The notes below the pieces were generated by a model. That model did not search any database. It was not told the DNA's origin and saw only the letters and a list, made by a program, of their open reading frames with translations. A program made the translations under genes and the position numbers. Of a stretch of 64,000 nucleotides of DNA, positions 29,430 through 40,578 are shown in pieces. The stretch comes from Leptoclinus maculatus (Eukaryota > Chordata > Actinopteri > Perciformes > Stichaeidae): contig JAVDOI010000009.1 of assembly GCA_032191485.1 (NCBI GenBank), positions 25,404,343-25,468,342 on the forward strand, written 5' to 3'. The stretch's first letter is position 1, and each line of letters begins with the position of its first letter.

Positions 29430-32400
29430 GTGTTAGTATCATAAATGTTTGTTTGCCACAGAGCTTATTTTCTGCAATTATCCAAAATCAAATCATTGTC
29501 GAGGGTCCAGTGCGATGCTTACTTCCTCATAATTCATCCCTGCAGCACGTCATTTAGAAGCACACGGGCCCGCTTGTTGTGATTTACAATGTGTGTGTAT
29601 CTACAGAACCGACTTCCGAAGTGGAAGCAAATATTTAACCAGCTAGCAAAACCCTCGCAGCAGCCTCGGGTTATTTTGAGTTGTTATTCGAATTTGATTG
29701 CACCTAAATAAATGAGTTGTTCTTGAATGCGTCTCAGGAGAATACCAGTCTCACTGCGCTCAGTATCGGTCTGTTCATCACCCATGTTCATGCACAGAAC
29801 ACACGTTTAGAAAATAAAAACGTCATCAATGTGTAACTCAAGTTGAAAACAATGTGTTTGATGATGGATGAGTAGATGTGACTCCTGAATAAAGATGTTC
29901 TGTAATGATTTTGCAATAATAAATCGGTTATTTGGCTTTGATTTGACCGGCCAATCGGTGCTTGTGTATCTTTGTACTGATTGGACAACCCACTGCATGG
30001 GCCAATTTGTGATTTCGGGCTATGTTAACGAAATTGACTTGTTATGTTTGGAAAGCTCGGAGTCACAGCCTGTTAACCCAAACCATTATGTGAGAATTGG
30101 TTTTGTTTTCGTTGTGCAGGAACACTCTGTATTCATCTTAGTAAGCAGAAATAAAGAACATATGTAGGTAAAGCTCACTATATGTACTGTACTCATGTCA
30201 CTGTACTCTTTATATCTCTGTAAAGCATTGGTAAATTAAAGCTTGGCTCAGCATTGACTTTGGTCATTCTGGTTTTCTGTGCGTCAGAACTAAATCTCAT
30301 GAGGTAAGAAGACACACAGGTCATTCAAAAAGTATTGGGTTCAACAAAAAAATCTTTAAAATATCACTGCAATATGAAGCGCTGCTCTCTGATTTTAAGA
30401 GTTCTAGTAAACATAAAACATAACAATATTTACTCGAGCCACATTTTTCTAATTTTGTGAAAAGTTGACATTTTGGAGACGCATAGTTTTCACCAGACAC
30501 GGTTCTCTACGTGTTTTATTTCAAGTAGACACTCAAACACGTTCGACTTTTCTCAGGAACATTTCATTGCGAGACAAATCCGCACCGCATGCTTGATAAA
30601 AATGTGTTTTGATAGATTTAATAACTTCCCTGTCAGCCATTTTAAACTCTTAATGCCTGCAGTGGCAGTGATACTGAAAGGATTCCCAGTTTCCAAACTA
30701 AAATACAGCCAGTGTGTTTTATCTGGGCCAGAGCAAAATGTCAGAATTTATCTTTATTTTTCTAGTTCTTAATACTTTTCAGATGATGACCAAGCATCAA
30801 GCACTATGAACGGATTTGTTTTCCACCTGCCTGAGCAAACCCAACTCCAAAAAGAAACACTTTTAAGTTGGAAAAGGCAAAAAAAATAAATACGTGGGGG
30901 TGAATAATAGAGTTCAAACAGTCCAATTCCCAGGTTGACATTGTTCCAAATAAGCCCATTTTCTGGTACTATGTAGTAATTTGAAATATACAGACTTGAA
31001 AACTAAAGCATCTCATTAGCAGTCTTAAAATCAAGATATGAGGTGTGATGCTATCTGGTTCGTTAAAGCTTTGGTATCTTTGTGTTGAATCCTTACAGCC
31101 GGTTCACCTGACCAACCACAGGGAATGTGACCTCACAATAGATGCTGACGACTCAGCATCTATTGTGGTCTGTCTGTGTGTCAGTCATTTGGGAACTCCT
31201 GCAATACAGTAGTGCTATATGTGGAGGCCCCTCAATATAAATGTAAGCGTAGAGCAGAGCCCTGTAGTTAATGTATGAAACAACATCTAACTGACTCCCC
31301 CGACACATTTGAAATAAGAGAGTAATTATGGTTTCGCTATAACAAAGGAAGTGGTAGTTCTGACAACAAAGGGTTGACCTGTAACTGCAGTCTCAGTAGA
31401 TGAGAGGGGCATCAGTGAGAGAGCATACAAAGAGAGTGAATACAATGTAAACTTCAGTAAAGACTTAATACCAGACACTCACAGTGTGGCTCTCCTTTGC
31501 CTGATCAGTCCCTGTTTGAAGTTCATTCAGTTGAACCACAGGACTCCCAGCGAGCACCAGCTCCTCCCATCAAAAGGGCTGAAAGCAAGGCATGCTGTCC
31601 AGTGGAAGAGCTTCATCTGCATTAAAGACAAATAACAACGAGTGAGATATTTTGCTTTTCTTGCAAATCCGGGAACATTTGAAGGTTGTCGTGTGACAAG
31701 AAGAATTGCCTCGAAAAATCTTGAATTTCTGAGGTAGAGCACTTCAACACACAAGTACAGTGATCACATACAGGTAAGGTTCTCTGCAAAGAAATGAGTT
31801 GAAACACACCTTCATACGGTGAACTAAATAACTAGAACATTGCACAGCTGTACCCCAACACGGTTATTTCATTTTAAATGTCTTTATTGCCTCAAGCCTG
31901 CAACCTACGGGCTCTTATATCTCTGTATATATGTATATATTATCTTCCTATCCGGAGATAATATATCACGTATAACAGGGTCTGGAGACAATGTGACATG
32001 TATTTGTTTTAGAGTTGTCTGCTAGCTCCAAGCACAGACAACAGGAACCATTACTTCGTATCTTGAGGAGAATTTTGCAAAAGGCACTGTTCCATATAAA
32101 GATGCAATTTAGAAGTTTACAGTTGTGACATCTCTCTGTATTTATGTTGCTATTCATTTGTTTCATTTGTCATTCTATTCCTTTAGAAATAAAATATTGA
32201 AATATAATAATCTGATGAACAATTGCCACCATTGCACATATATAGAGGATCATTATTCAAATGAAAATAATGATTTCATTAATGATTCCACCACTGCACA
32301 TTAATATAGTAAAAATAAACATAAAATGTGTCGATTTAATGTTTAATAACTACAATTTGCAAAAATGTTTCTTTAATCGCAGGTTGAGCGCCACAGTAAG

Positions 32401-32740
32401 AAACAGAGGAAACATCCTGTTTCTGTTCTCTGCTTTGTGACGATGCATTTTCCAGCTAATCCAACAGTTCGTTAATCTTAAAAGTAGGAGAATGTCCTCG
32501 ACCCATAAAGGTACACTTCATCCACACAAACATTTAAAATCACAACATTTGGAGGTTTCAATTGAGAGGAAGGGGATGCAAAAATGAAAAGTACTTAAAG
32601 CTGTCAGACAAATGTAGTGGAGTCAAAAGTACGACATCAACCTCTGAGATGTAGAGTACAAGTAGGACAGTTGCATAGAAGGGTGATACTGAAGTGAAGC
32701 ACAATAATAATTATAACATAACTCTGGAGTATGCATCCTT
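29430..32740. other. Intergenic, mostly unassigned
   Basis: No credible coding sequence. The stretch at 30230-30260 (TTAAAGCTTGGCTCAGCATTG) resembles the 3' flank of gene D and an AATAAA occurs at about 30150, so gene A transcripts may end here. A 34-nt perfect hairpin is at 31134-31167. Short pieces of the CATCTCAGAGG dispersed repeat occur near 32.59-32.68 kb. Confidence 0.45.
31134..31167. repeat. Perfect 15-bp hairpin, 4-nt loop
   Basis: CACAATAGATGCTGA (31134-31148) and TCAGCATCTATTGTG (31153-31167) are exact inverted complements around CGAC. The geometry is identical to the hairpin at 20503-20536 though the sequence differs. Confidence 0.85.
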
Positions 32741-34579
32741 GGGATGCATGTTTGATTGTTTGAACAGAAGTTCAAGAAGTCAGATAGATGGAAGGATGCA
32801 CTGATCATAGACATGACAGAAACACGCTGAATGTGAGACGATCACGAACACACAACAGCACATTATAATATATATTAAAATTCATATATTAAAAGTCCAA
32901 TTCAGCATGAAAACGTTAAAAGCAAGAAGACGAGCAGCTCCTCTCACTGCTCATTGTTTTTAAATGAAACAGAATTACAAAGGAAACTCGACTGTAGTTT
33001 GTCATGTTTATAGGTTATTTAGTTTTTTATCAATTGTATTTTTATTTAAATGTGAACATTAAGCAGATATTAACTATATCAGACTTGTTTCACTCAAAGT
33101 CTTTTATCTTTAGAAATAATGAATCCAAGGGCAGGTGTTGCACTAAATAACAACTCAATGAAATAATATGAATAAAAGTAAGTCATTTAATTTATACAGC
33201 ACTTTTCAGGTGCAGACATCACAATGTTCTTACAATTAAAGAGAGAGAAGCAAATAAAACAGGAAAACAGACGTTAAAACATAAAATAATACACATTAAA
33301 TAAGAGACTAAAACTAAATCAAGTTTAAGACGACCTGCTGACAATGAAATAAGACGAGCAGTGCAGTTTTTGCCAATCAGATTAGTTTAAAGACACCGGA
33401 GCTAAGATGTTTCAGACAGAGGGGGAATACAGGTCCATTAAGACAGACAGTATGAGACAAAGAATGTGTTTCTTCAACATGAATGCATGTAAACATGTTC
33501 CAGTAGAAACATGAACCTGAAGATGAACATCTGTCCCCTTTAAAGGTGTCCACAGTGTCTGCAGCTCTTCAATACAACGAGAGAACAGAACCACGGGAAC
33601 GTTGGCCGGGTTTAGTTTAGAGGAAAGAAGGATGAAGTGGATCAACCTGTCTGGTGTTTAATAGAAGCTGACTCACCTATACCAGAGCTCCTTATCGATT
33701 GCTGTAAGTTGCTTCAGGTCTGGTCCGTCAAAATCAGCCGAGCTGTTTGCAGCAGACAGCAGCAGGCCCAGCGTTACAGCCATCCAGCACAGACCTGCCA
33801 TCTATGTTCAACAGACATCAGGGATAATAATGATATACATCACAATCTCAACATGTTTATAATCTGCAGCAGGTTTTTAATTAAACCCAAGCTTCACCAG
33901 CACATATTACATTCCACCTGCATAGTGTCAACATCTCATATTTAGCTTTTATGCTCATAATTAGATGCAACATTGAAATTTGATGACTAAAATGTGTAGT
34001 TCCTTATTTAAAGTTTAGTGAGAGAACAATAACGTGGAGAAATAAATACAACAATTTCTGGATTCTTGAGAAATTATAAAATAGTTTTAAAGGTGAAACT
34101 TATCTGACAGCTTAAACTATTTAGCAAGTTCAGAAAAACAAAACACAAACAATCAATTAATCAATTATAATATTATTAATATAATAATGATTTATTGATC
34201 CCCAGGGGAAATGAACATGCTACCCAGCAGTATGTATAGTAATATATAAAATATATATTAATAAGTTAAAAGAGATGAACATTCACCTTCAATGCTGCTG
34301 CCAACGAGATGTAAACACACTGAAACAGAAAAGACACAAAAAACAAATGTATTTTAAACTTGTGTGTTAAGTTATAATTTGTACTAAATCAACCACGTTA
34401 AATCGTTTTACCTGCTTTGGTGGAGAACGATGTGTATCAGCTGTTTCCTCCTCAGCGGTGCTGCAGCAGTGAATGCAGTCAGAAGGAAGTGACCTTTTTA
34501 TAAAGGAGAGCCGGACCACGGCCAAACCCTCCGAGTGGCACCGTGCCCTTATTTAAGCATGTCTCTGAGGCACCATGTC
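32741..34579 (-). pseudogene. Truncated inverted copy of deaminase gene (copy B)
   Basis: Reverse-oriented copy of gene D's promoter, two 5'UTR exons, signal-peptide exon and part of the next intron, matching 47.24-49.37 kb. A TATAAAA box is near 34504-34497. Exon 1 ends at 34412 with a GTAAAA donor, exon 2 is 34319-34287, and exon 3 is 33801-33677 with the ATG right after the acceptor. Exon 3 encodes MAGLCWMAVTLGLLLSAANS and continues in frame to a good donor. Similarity stops near 32741, before the small exon and the whole deaminase domain, so no catalytic part remains. Gene D has about 340 bp of extra repeat (47534-47870) absent here. It could at most express a short secreted fragment. Confidence 0.82.
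34192..34262. repeat. LINE-3'-end-like remnant in copy B intron
   Basis: TTTATTGATCCCCAGGGGAA resembles the conserved terminal sequence of fish LINEs. The same remnant lies in gene D's intron near 47.89-47.95 kb (opposite strand), so it predates the duplication. Confidence 0.5.
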
Positions 34580-34827
34580 TGAATGATCTGATTAGGGGTT
34601 CGTCTCATGTGCTTTTAAAGAATATATCTATTGTAACTATTTATTTTGACCATTCTCTTCGACTGCTTGTCTTGTGTTACTAAAATGTGTTTTAAGAAGA
34701 AAAACATTTTTGATTCAAGTTTTCTTCTTGTAAAATAATTCAACTCAAAGCTGAAGTCAGGTACCAGTTTATTAGGAACACCTAAAGCTACTGCAGTCTA
34801 ATACACCTGCTGCAGTGATGCTCCTTC

Positions 34828-35575
34828 ATGAGGTGATGAAGTGTTCAGAGAGCGGTTCATTCAACTCTACCATCATTCTGGAGGATGAAGTTTGTGGTTC
34901 TGTTGAACTGTATTGTGTTTTACTGACAGGTGATAATAAAGACACTATTAGGACCCTTTACTGTGTTCATGTTAACCCTTTCAGTGTAGGATCAGCAGTG
35001 CACCACTACATTAAGAAGCCTAGTATGTATTGTGAGGCTGAGCTCTGTCATGAGATAAAGTGATGTTGGATAAGTTGTAGTTTGAATTTGGGAGATTAGC
35101 AACACCTGCAGCATGGCTCCACGCCTTTATCTGGAAATGTAAAAGCATGCAGATTCACTGTGCAAAAACATTCAAAAGAGAGAAGACGATAATAGAAAGG
35201 TGTTATCTATGAGACACGTTGAACTGTTTCACCAGAAGATCCAAACTGTGAGATGAGGGTTGTTATTCTGGCCTGAGCTCTAAAATGACACACACACACA
35301 TGAGAGTTGATGCTGAGCCAAAGCTTTAAAGAGAAAGAACAGAACACTTTAAAGAGGTTTAGTTTACAGACAGGAGTAAACACTGAGCTTCATTTACAGC
35401 ACACTTCCTTTTTATCTTTAATTTGAAACAAAATGAAAATCACCTCAGTGTATCACAGAGTATCACAAACTGTCACTGGTGGAACGTTGGCGCTGGCACT
35501 AGTTGCTTCCCTGCAGCTGCTTTATGAGGAGGAAACACCTTCAGTAGTCTTATTACCTTTTTTTGCCCCTGCGAC
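34828..35575. repeat. Left arm of 748-bp inverted repeat
   Basis: The reverse complement matches 36153-36900 over the whole 748 bp, without length difference; I noticed only about one mismatch (near 36376). It carries deaminase 3'-flank and inter-gene sequence in minus orientation. The 577-bp spacer contains fragment C. Confidence 0.9.
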
Positions 35576-35699
35576 CCCTCCATCGGTCCCTGACCCACCA
35601 CCCCTCCTGAATTAGTGGAAACCCCTGCCCTCTTATTAATCTTGTTGTTTTTTTGGTCTCTCCCACCCTGACCACTGTGTGAGGGGGAATCACTTCTGC

Positions 35700-36030
35700 C
35701 ACGTCAAGGCTGTATGTTTGAAGCAGATGGCAAGTTGTGGCGAGGACCAGCTTGTTAGTCGTCTGAGTGCACGAGGGTGGTTGCAGCCACAGTTCTGAAA
35801 TGGCCCAATGTTCTGGATCAGTGTCCTGATGAAGAAGCACAATGGCCTGATGTTCTGAGTAAATGTCCTCGAAGGCCTATGACGTGGGCTGCGGTTGGGA
35901 GAGAGTGCCCTGATGCAGTTTATAGTAGAGCTGATCATGCCGAGTACCGTGTTCTGCAGAAGTTTGACACGTTAACAAATAATCTTCTTTCTTCCCCATG
36001 TGATGAAAGATGTACATCCTGAGATAGTCG
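35700..36030 (+). pseudogene. Broken deaminase fragment (copy C)
   Basis: In-frame similarity to gene D begins around GTGGTTGCAGCCACAGTTCT (35777) and runs to a stop at about 36021. It keeps all three 14-residue repeats (W-P-N-V, W-P-D-V and W-A-A-V, each with its Cys) at 35798-35923. It also keeps an intact HAEYRVLQ at 35936-35959. The strand between HAE and SPC is deleted (DTLTNNLLSSPC instead of the longer gene D segment), and the frame stops just after C-x3-C. Signal peptide, earlier exons and the C-terminal half are absent. The neighbouring right inverted-repeat arm supplies the 3' flank. Confidence 0.85.
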
Positions 36031-36152
36031 ATGGAACATTCTTAATGAACGGGAACAACTAAACTGTTGTGTTTTCCTATAAAAACAAGCCTCAAGGTGA
36101 AGACGTATCCGTGGCTTCAAGGTCCGTAATGGCAGCTGCAGGGAAGCAACTA

Positions 36153-36900
36153 GTCGCAGGGGCAAAAAAAGGTAATAAGACTACTGAAGGTGTTTCCTCC
36201 TCATAAAGCAGCTGCAGGGAAGCAACTAGTGCCAGCGCCAACGTTCCACCAGTGACAGTTTGTGATACTCTGTGATACACTGAGGTGATTTTCATTTTGT
36301 TTCAAATTAAAGATAAAAAGGAAGTGTGCTGTAAATGAAGCTCAGTGTTTACTCCTGTCTGTAAACTAAACCTCTGTAAAGTGTTCTGTTCTTTCTCTTT
36401 AAAGCTTTGGCTCAGCATCAACTCTCATGTGTGTGTGTGTCATTTTAGAGCTCAGGCCAGAATAACAACCCTCATCTCACAGTTTGGATCTTCTGGTGAA
36501 ACAGTTCAACGTGTCTCATAGATAACACCTTTCTATTATCGTCTTCTCTCTTTTGAATGTTTTTGCACAGTGAATCTGCATGCTTTTACATTTCCAGATA
36601 AAGGCGTGGAGCCATGCTGCAGGTGTTGCTAATCTCCCAAATTCAAACTACAACTTATCCAACATCACTTTATCTCATGACAGAGCTCAGCCTCACAATA
36701 CATACTAGGCTTCTTAATGTAGTGGTGCACTGCTGATCCTACACTGAAAGGGTTAACATGAACACAGTAAAGGGTCCTAATAGTGTCTTTATTATCACCT
36801 GTCAGTAAAACACAATACAGTTCAACAGAACCACAAACTTCATCCTCCAGAATGATGGTAGAGTTGAATGAACCGCTCTCTGAACACTTCATCACCTCAT
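36153..36900. repeat. Right arm of 748-bp inverted repeat
   Basis: Partner of 34828-35575. It also matches 25.9-26.7 kb in direct orientation and, over its first ~330 bp, gene D's 3' flank at 50.64-50.93 kb. Confidence 0.9.
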
Positions 36901-37126
36901 ACGGTCATGTCACCACTTTGAGGGTGTGGCGATGGTCTCACGCTCCTCTATAAGAATGTTCCTTCCTTCTGACTGTTTTCACTGCAGCAACACGTTGACA
37001 CCTGAAGAAGAAGAAGAAGAAGAAGAAGAAGAAGAAGAAGAAGACTTCAGAGGCTCCATTGAACATCTCTCTCCACCAGACAGGTACAAGTTTAAATGTG
37101 CATATTGTAGCATAAATAATGGGAAA
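36901..37126 (+). promoter_or_regulatory. Orphan copy of gene A promoter and exon 1
   Basis: This is nearly identical to 26724-26996: TATAAG at 36949-36954, the GAA-rich non-coding exon (13 units here) and the CAGACAG/GTACAAG donor. The similarity breaks at about 37126, where sequence jumps to TTCAACGTGTCTTATAG of a deaminase 3' flank. A start signal with no gene attached remains. Confidence 0.75.
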
Positions 37127-37149
37127 ATTCAACGTGTCTTATAGATAAA

Positions 37150-37447
37150 CAGTGGCGGCTGGTGGAACATGTTCTAGGTAGGGCCATCCAATCAATTTCA
37201 GCAAACATCCCAGTATGATTTAATGCAAAACAACTAAGGTATCAAACACGCATTACTACTTTGCAGTTAAATATTTAACATTTATTCCAACACGAAAAAA
37301 AGCACAAAATAACACTTTGATAAACACGTCAGGACATCTTATTTTAGTCACCCTCACAGGGAATTCAGTATAATATATATATATACAGTATATATATATA
37401 TATATCATATAATAATATTCAGTATAATATAAAACACACACATATAT

Positions 37448-37478
<31 letters not shown>

Positions 37479-38434
37479 ATAGAACATGTGTATTTATTGA
37501 GATGCCCCTATGGACCTTGTTATAGGAGGTAAAGATCAGGAGAAGTAAACATGAAGTGTAATTATGAATATTGGTGTTAAATTAAGCTGTGATGAGTTTT
37601 CTCTGTTAATTTACCATCTCAATGAAATGTTGATGCCTCCATGACCAAGTGAAGCAGATGAGACTGAGGACAACTATGCAGATGTTCACTTAGCCAGGGC
37701 TATGTGTGCCCTGGTGTTCTCATGTCTCCTTACCTCCTCATCCCTCACTCCCTACCCTGGTGTTCTCATGTCTCCTTACCTCCTCATCCCTCACTCCCTA
37801 ACTGTCCGTGCTGGTTCTGTCCCCGTTGTTTTAAAAAGCTAAATAAGTTATTAGCATGACGTCATCCAGCTAGCCAAACCTGTCTGGTGTACAGCTAGTA
37901 GAGAAGCTTCATGTACTGCTTCCCTTTCCCGCTAGTCTGCTGTCTGATTGTGAGGTCAGGCTGATCTGGGATCAGCTCTTTAACTGCAGAATCTCCTCAA
38001 AGTTCTCAAACGGGTCTTGGAGGAGCAGTGCTCGCGCTGGCGCTCGTGCTCGCCTGTAGAGACTTCTCCTGACGAGAACGCGCAGCACTTTGGCCCAAAG
38101 CTGAATCTATTTGAGGACGCCGATTGGCTAAATTGTATGTCACTCATTTATATCTTTAATCAGCAATTGGCTAAACTGCTCCATAGACCCGCCTCCTGTG
38201 GGTGATTTGGCCCCAGCGCTGCTGAGACGTGCAGACAGGCGGAGAGGACGAGCAGGAAAAATATATATTTTGCGCAGATATCATATTTTACAAATATTAC
38301 TGGGTACATTCCATATTTCAAAAACACAAATATTGACAATTTGTATAATTTATTATTATTGTTATTATTATAATTTTTTTTGTGGCTCAAGGTGGGGCCA
38401 CGCCCCATGGCCCTCTATTGGCCAGCCGCCACTG
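37150..38434. mobile_element. hAT-type element with CAGTGGCGGCTGG ends
   Basis: 1285 bp with inverted termini CAGTGGCGGCTGG and CCAGCCGCCACTG. The flanking 8-mers TAGATAAA (37142) and TAGATCAC (38435) are diverged copies of TAGATAAC, the sequence of the uninterrupted paralogous site near 36.52 and 26.36 kb. Inside are TA microsatellites (about 37370-37470) and no usable frame. A deleted copy of the same insertion stands at 50946 at the same site. Confidence 0.87.
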
Positions 38435-38777
38435 TAGATCACACCTCTCTATTACCGTCTTCTCTCTTTTTAATTATTTTTGCAGAGTGAATCTGCATGC
38501 TTTTACATTTTCAGATAAAGGCGTGGTGCCATGCTGCTCCAATCTGTTGGATGAAAAAATAAAGTAAAAGTAAAAGAATATGCCTTTTATCAGTGATGGA
38601 CGTTTTGAATACATTTTGAATTTCATGAAAAACGAAATGCAACATTTGTCACCAAGACCCAAGTTTAAGAAAAATCGAATTTAAGGAAACAAATTTAGAA
38701 ACAGCGCAGTTTACCTGTCGTTCAGCGAACAAGGCTGCAGCCATCTTTCTTTGACTTGTGCCGAAAGCGGTTCTCCT

Positions 38778-39430
38778 TCAACAATCTCTTTTCTCCGTAA
38801 GGGGAATGTGTTCTTCAGTCTTTTTGACCCAGTTGGTCCAGAGGAGCGAGCGTTGACTCTGAGCTCGGTGCATCCGGCCACTCGCAGCTTCCAACAACAC
38901 TACCCCCCCATAGACAGACCCCGGTCCCTTCAGACAGCGATGCTTGTTGATGAGAGCTTGGGCCACATGATCACACTCCTCACGTGTTGGGGTTGGGGTT
39001 GTGGGCATATGTAGCTTCTGACAACTTATCTAAGATGTCTGATTTCATGTCTTTTGATTTGTCAAGAAGTGTCCCATCTTGATGGTAAGCTTAATTTCTT
39101 TGCCTCAGTTTTAACTCCACATCAAAAGAAAAGGCAGGAACTTTGGCTCCCACTGGGGCCCTCCTCAAGGGAAGATGATGGTGATGACAGGCCTGCCATG
39201 TTTAGGGTTGAGTCCACCTTGTGGTATGACTTTCACAGTTGCTTTATCTTTAGGAAGCTCTGACATGCTACTTAAATTGCACAATTCATCTTAAAATGCA
39301 GGGTCTTGATAGTGAACCACGAGGTCCCCCTCCAATCCTAGTTTGGTCTTTGTGATGGAGTGGAAGTCATCAACAAGTCTCAGGCAAGTCGTCAACGATG
39401 ACCCTTCTGTCATCTTTGCTCAGATAAATC
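38778..39430 (-). pseudogene. Degenerate fragment of SAMD3-like multicopy fish gene
   Basis: On the minus strand, DDRRVIVDDLPE, KTKLGLEGDLVVHYQDP and SMSELPKDKATVKVIP (about 39430-39230) are followed downstream by PTREECDHVAQALINKHRCL (about 39005-38946). This order resembles a repetitive fish family annotated as SAMD3-like or uncharacterised. Stops and frameshifts interrupt it, so it is a dead copy. The family name is from memory and tentative. Confidence 0.45.
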
Positions 39431-40189
39431 CGTCTCAAATCAAGAAACAAAAAAGAACAGAGGTTTTAGTGCAGAAAAGAAGGAAAGTGTTCCAACTGTG
39501 GTAAAACTGCTGAAAACAATGTCTGAGCCAATCAGTGTTTGGCTTGTTGATCAACTTGGTTCCTCCTCTAATCGACACTTTATGGCACGAGCGTCCCTCG
39601 AAGCACCTCATGGCCGAATTCTCATCCCCCCCTTTATGGTCCTCCTGCTGTGGTCATCTCTGCATTCCTGCTGCTCTCACTGGCTCCAACTCTTCTGCTC
39701 CATGCCGCACTCAGTTGTCCCTATATCTGACCCTTTAAGACTTATTCTCTACAGTGTCTATGCTTTTATGGCTTAATACATTCTATGTGTCAATATACTG
39801 TAACATATAATATCCTCTATCAGTAAACCTCCTGTAAACATAGAATACATTCCATAAATAACTATATTGTGAATCTTTAACCTATTGTGACATTCTTATT
39901 ATTGTGACACTACTATTCACCACTAGAGGTGCTAATAATCATACTAATACTATTTTGAATACTTAAATTCTTCACACTATCGACTATTCTTTACAGTTTA
40001 ATACATTCAATGATTGTCTTTTATGGCTCAACACTTTTATGGTGAACATACTGTAAACATATTATACATTTGGTAAGTATTCTTGTGAGATTTCACATAC
40101 TTTGACATTTAATATATCGTGACATTTTACTATCCACCACTAGGGGTGCTATTACTCCTACTAAAAAACACTTCTAACTCAAATTCCTC

Positions 40190-40565
40190 ACACCTCCCGT
40201 TAACGTGTGAGACAAAATACAAAATCTGCTTCCAGGCGTACACACTCACACCTCAATCATTTTTCACATGGTTTGTTTTTATAATCCTTTTTCACTTTAA
40301 TGAACACCAACTGTAGTTTTAAACAAAAAAGATAAACAACAACAAATGTTAGAGGTGGGGGGGACTCAACAGGTTGGACTCGGGAGGAGGGGTGAGTTAC
40401 TTAATGAGAAGAGAGAGGGGGAATTCGAACAAAAAAATAAAACTAAAGAAATAGGAACGAAATAATTAGTTTGTACAGAAAACAAACCGAAGTAAACAAA
40501 GCAGCAAATGCAGAAACATCACAATGAATGCATTCAAAATGAGTGGCAACAGGAGAAATTAAATT
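40190..40565. repeat. Displaced copy of npepps 3'UTR sequence
   Basis: 40193-40370 matches 51130-51300, and 40383-40560 matches 52080-52248 (shared GAGTTACTTAATGAGA and ACAAACCGAAGTAAACAAAG). The intervening 0.78 kb of npepps 3'UTR is missing here. The segment is thus a deleted copy of the DNA between gene D and the npepps stop codon, with no npepps coding exon attached. Confidence 0.85.
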
Positions 40566-40578
40566 AAATTAAAAGCAC

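Noticed and set aside
35433..35615. 60-codon frame MKITSVYHRVSQ..., also seen at 36092-36295 and 50509-50712
   Set aside because: Antisense to, or inside, the duplicated deaminase 3' flank; it appears only because that flank is repeated.
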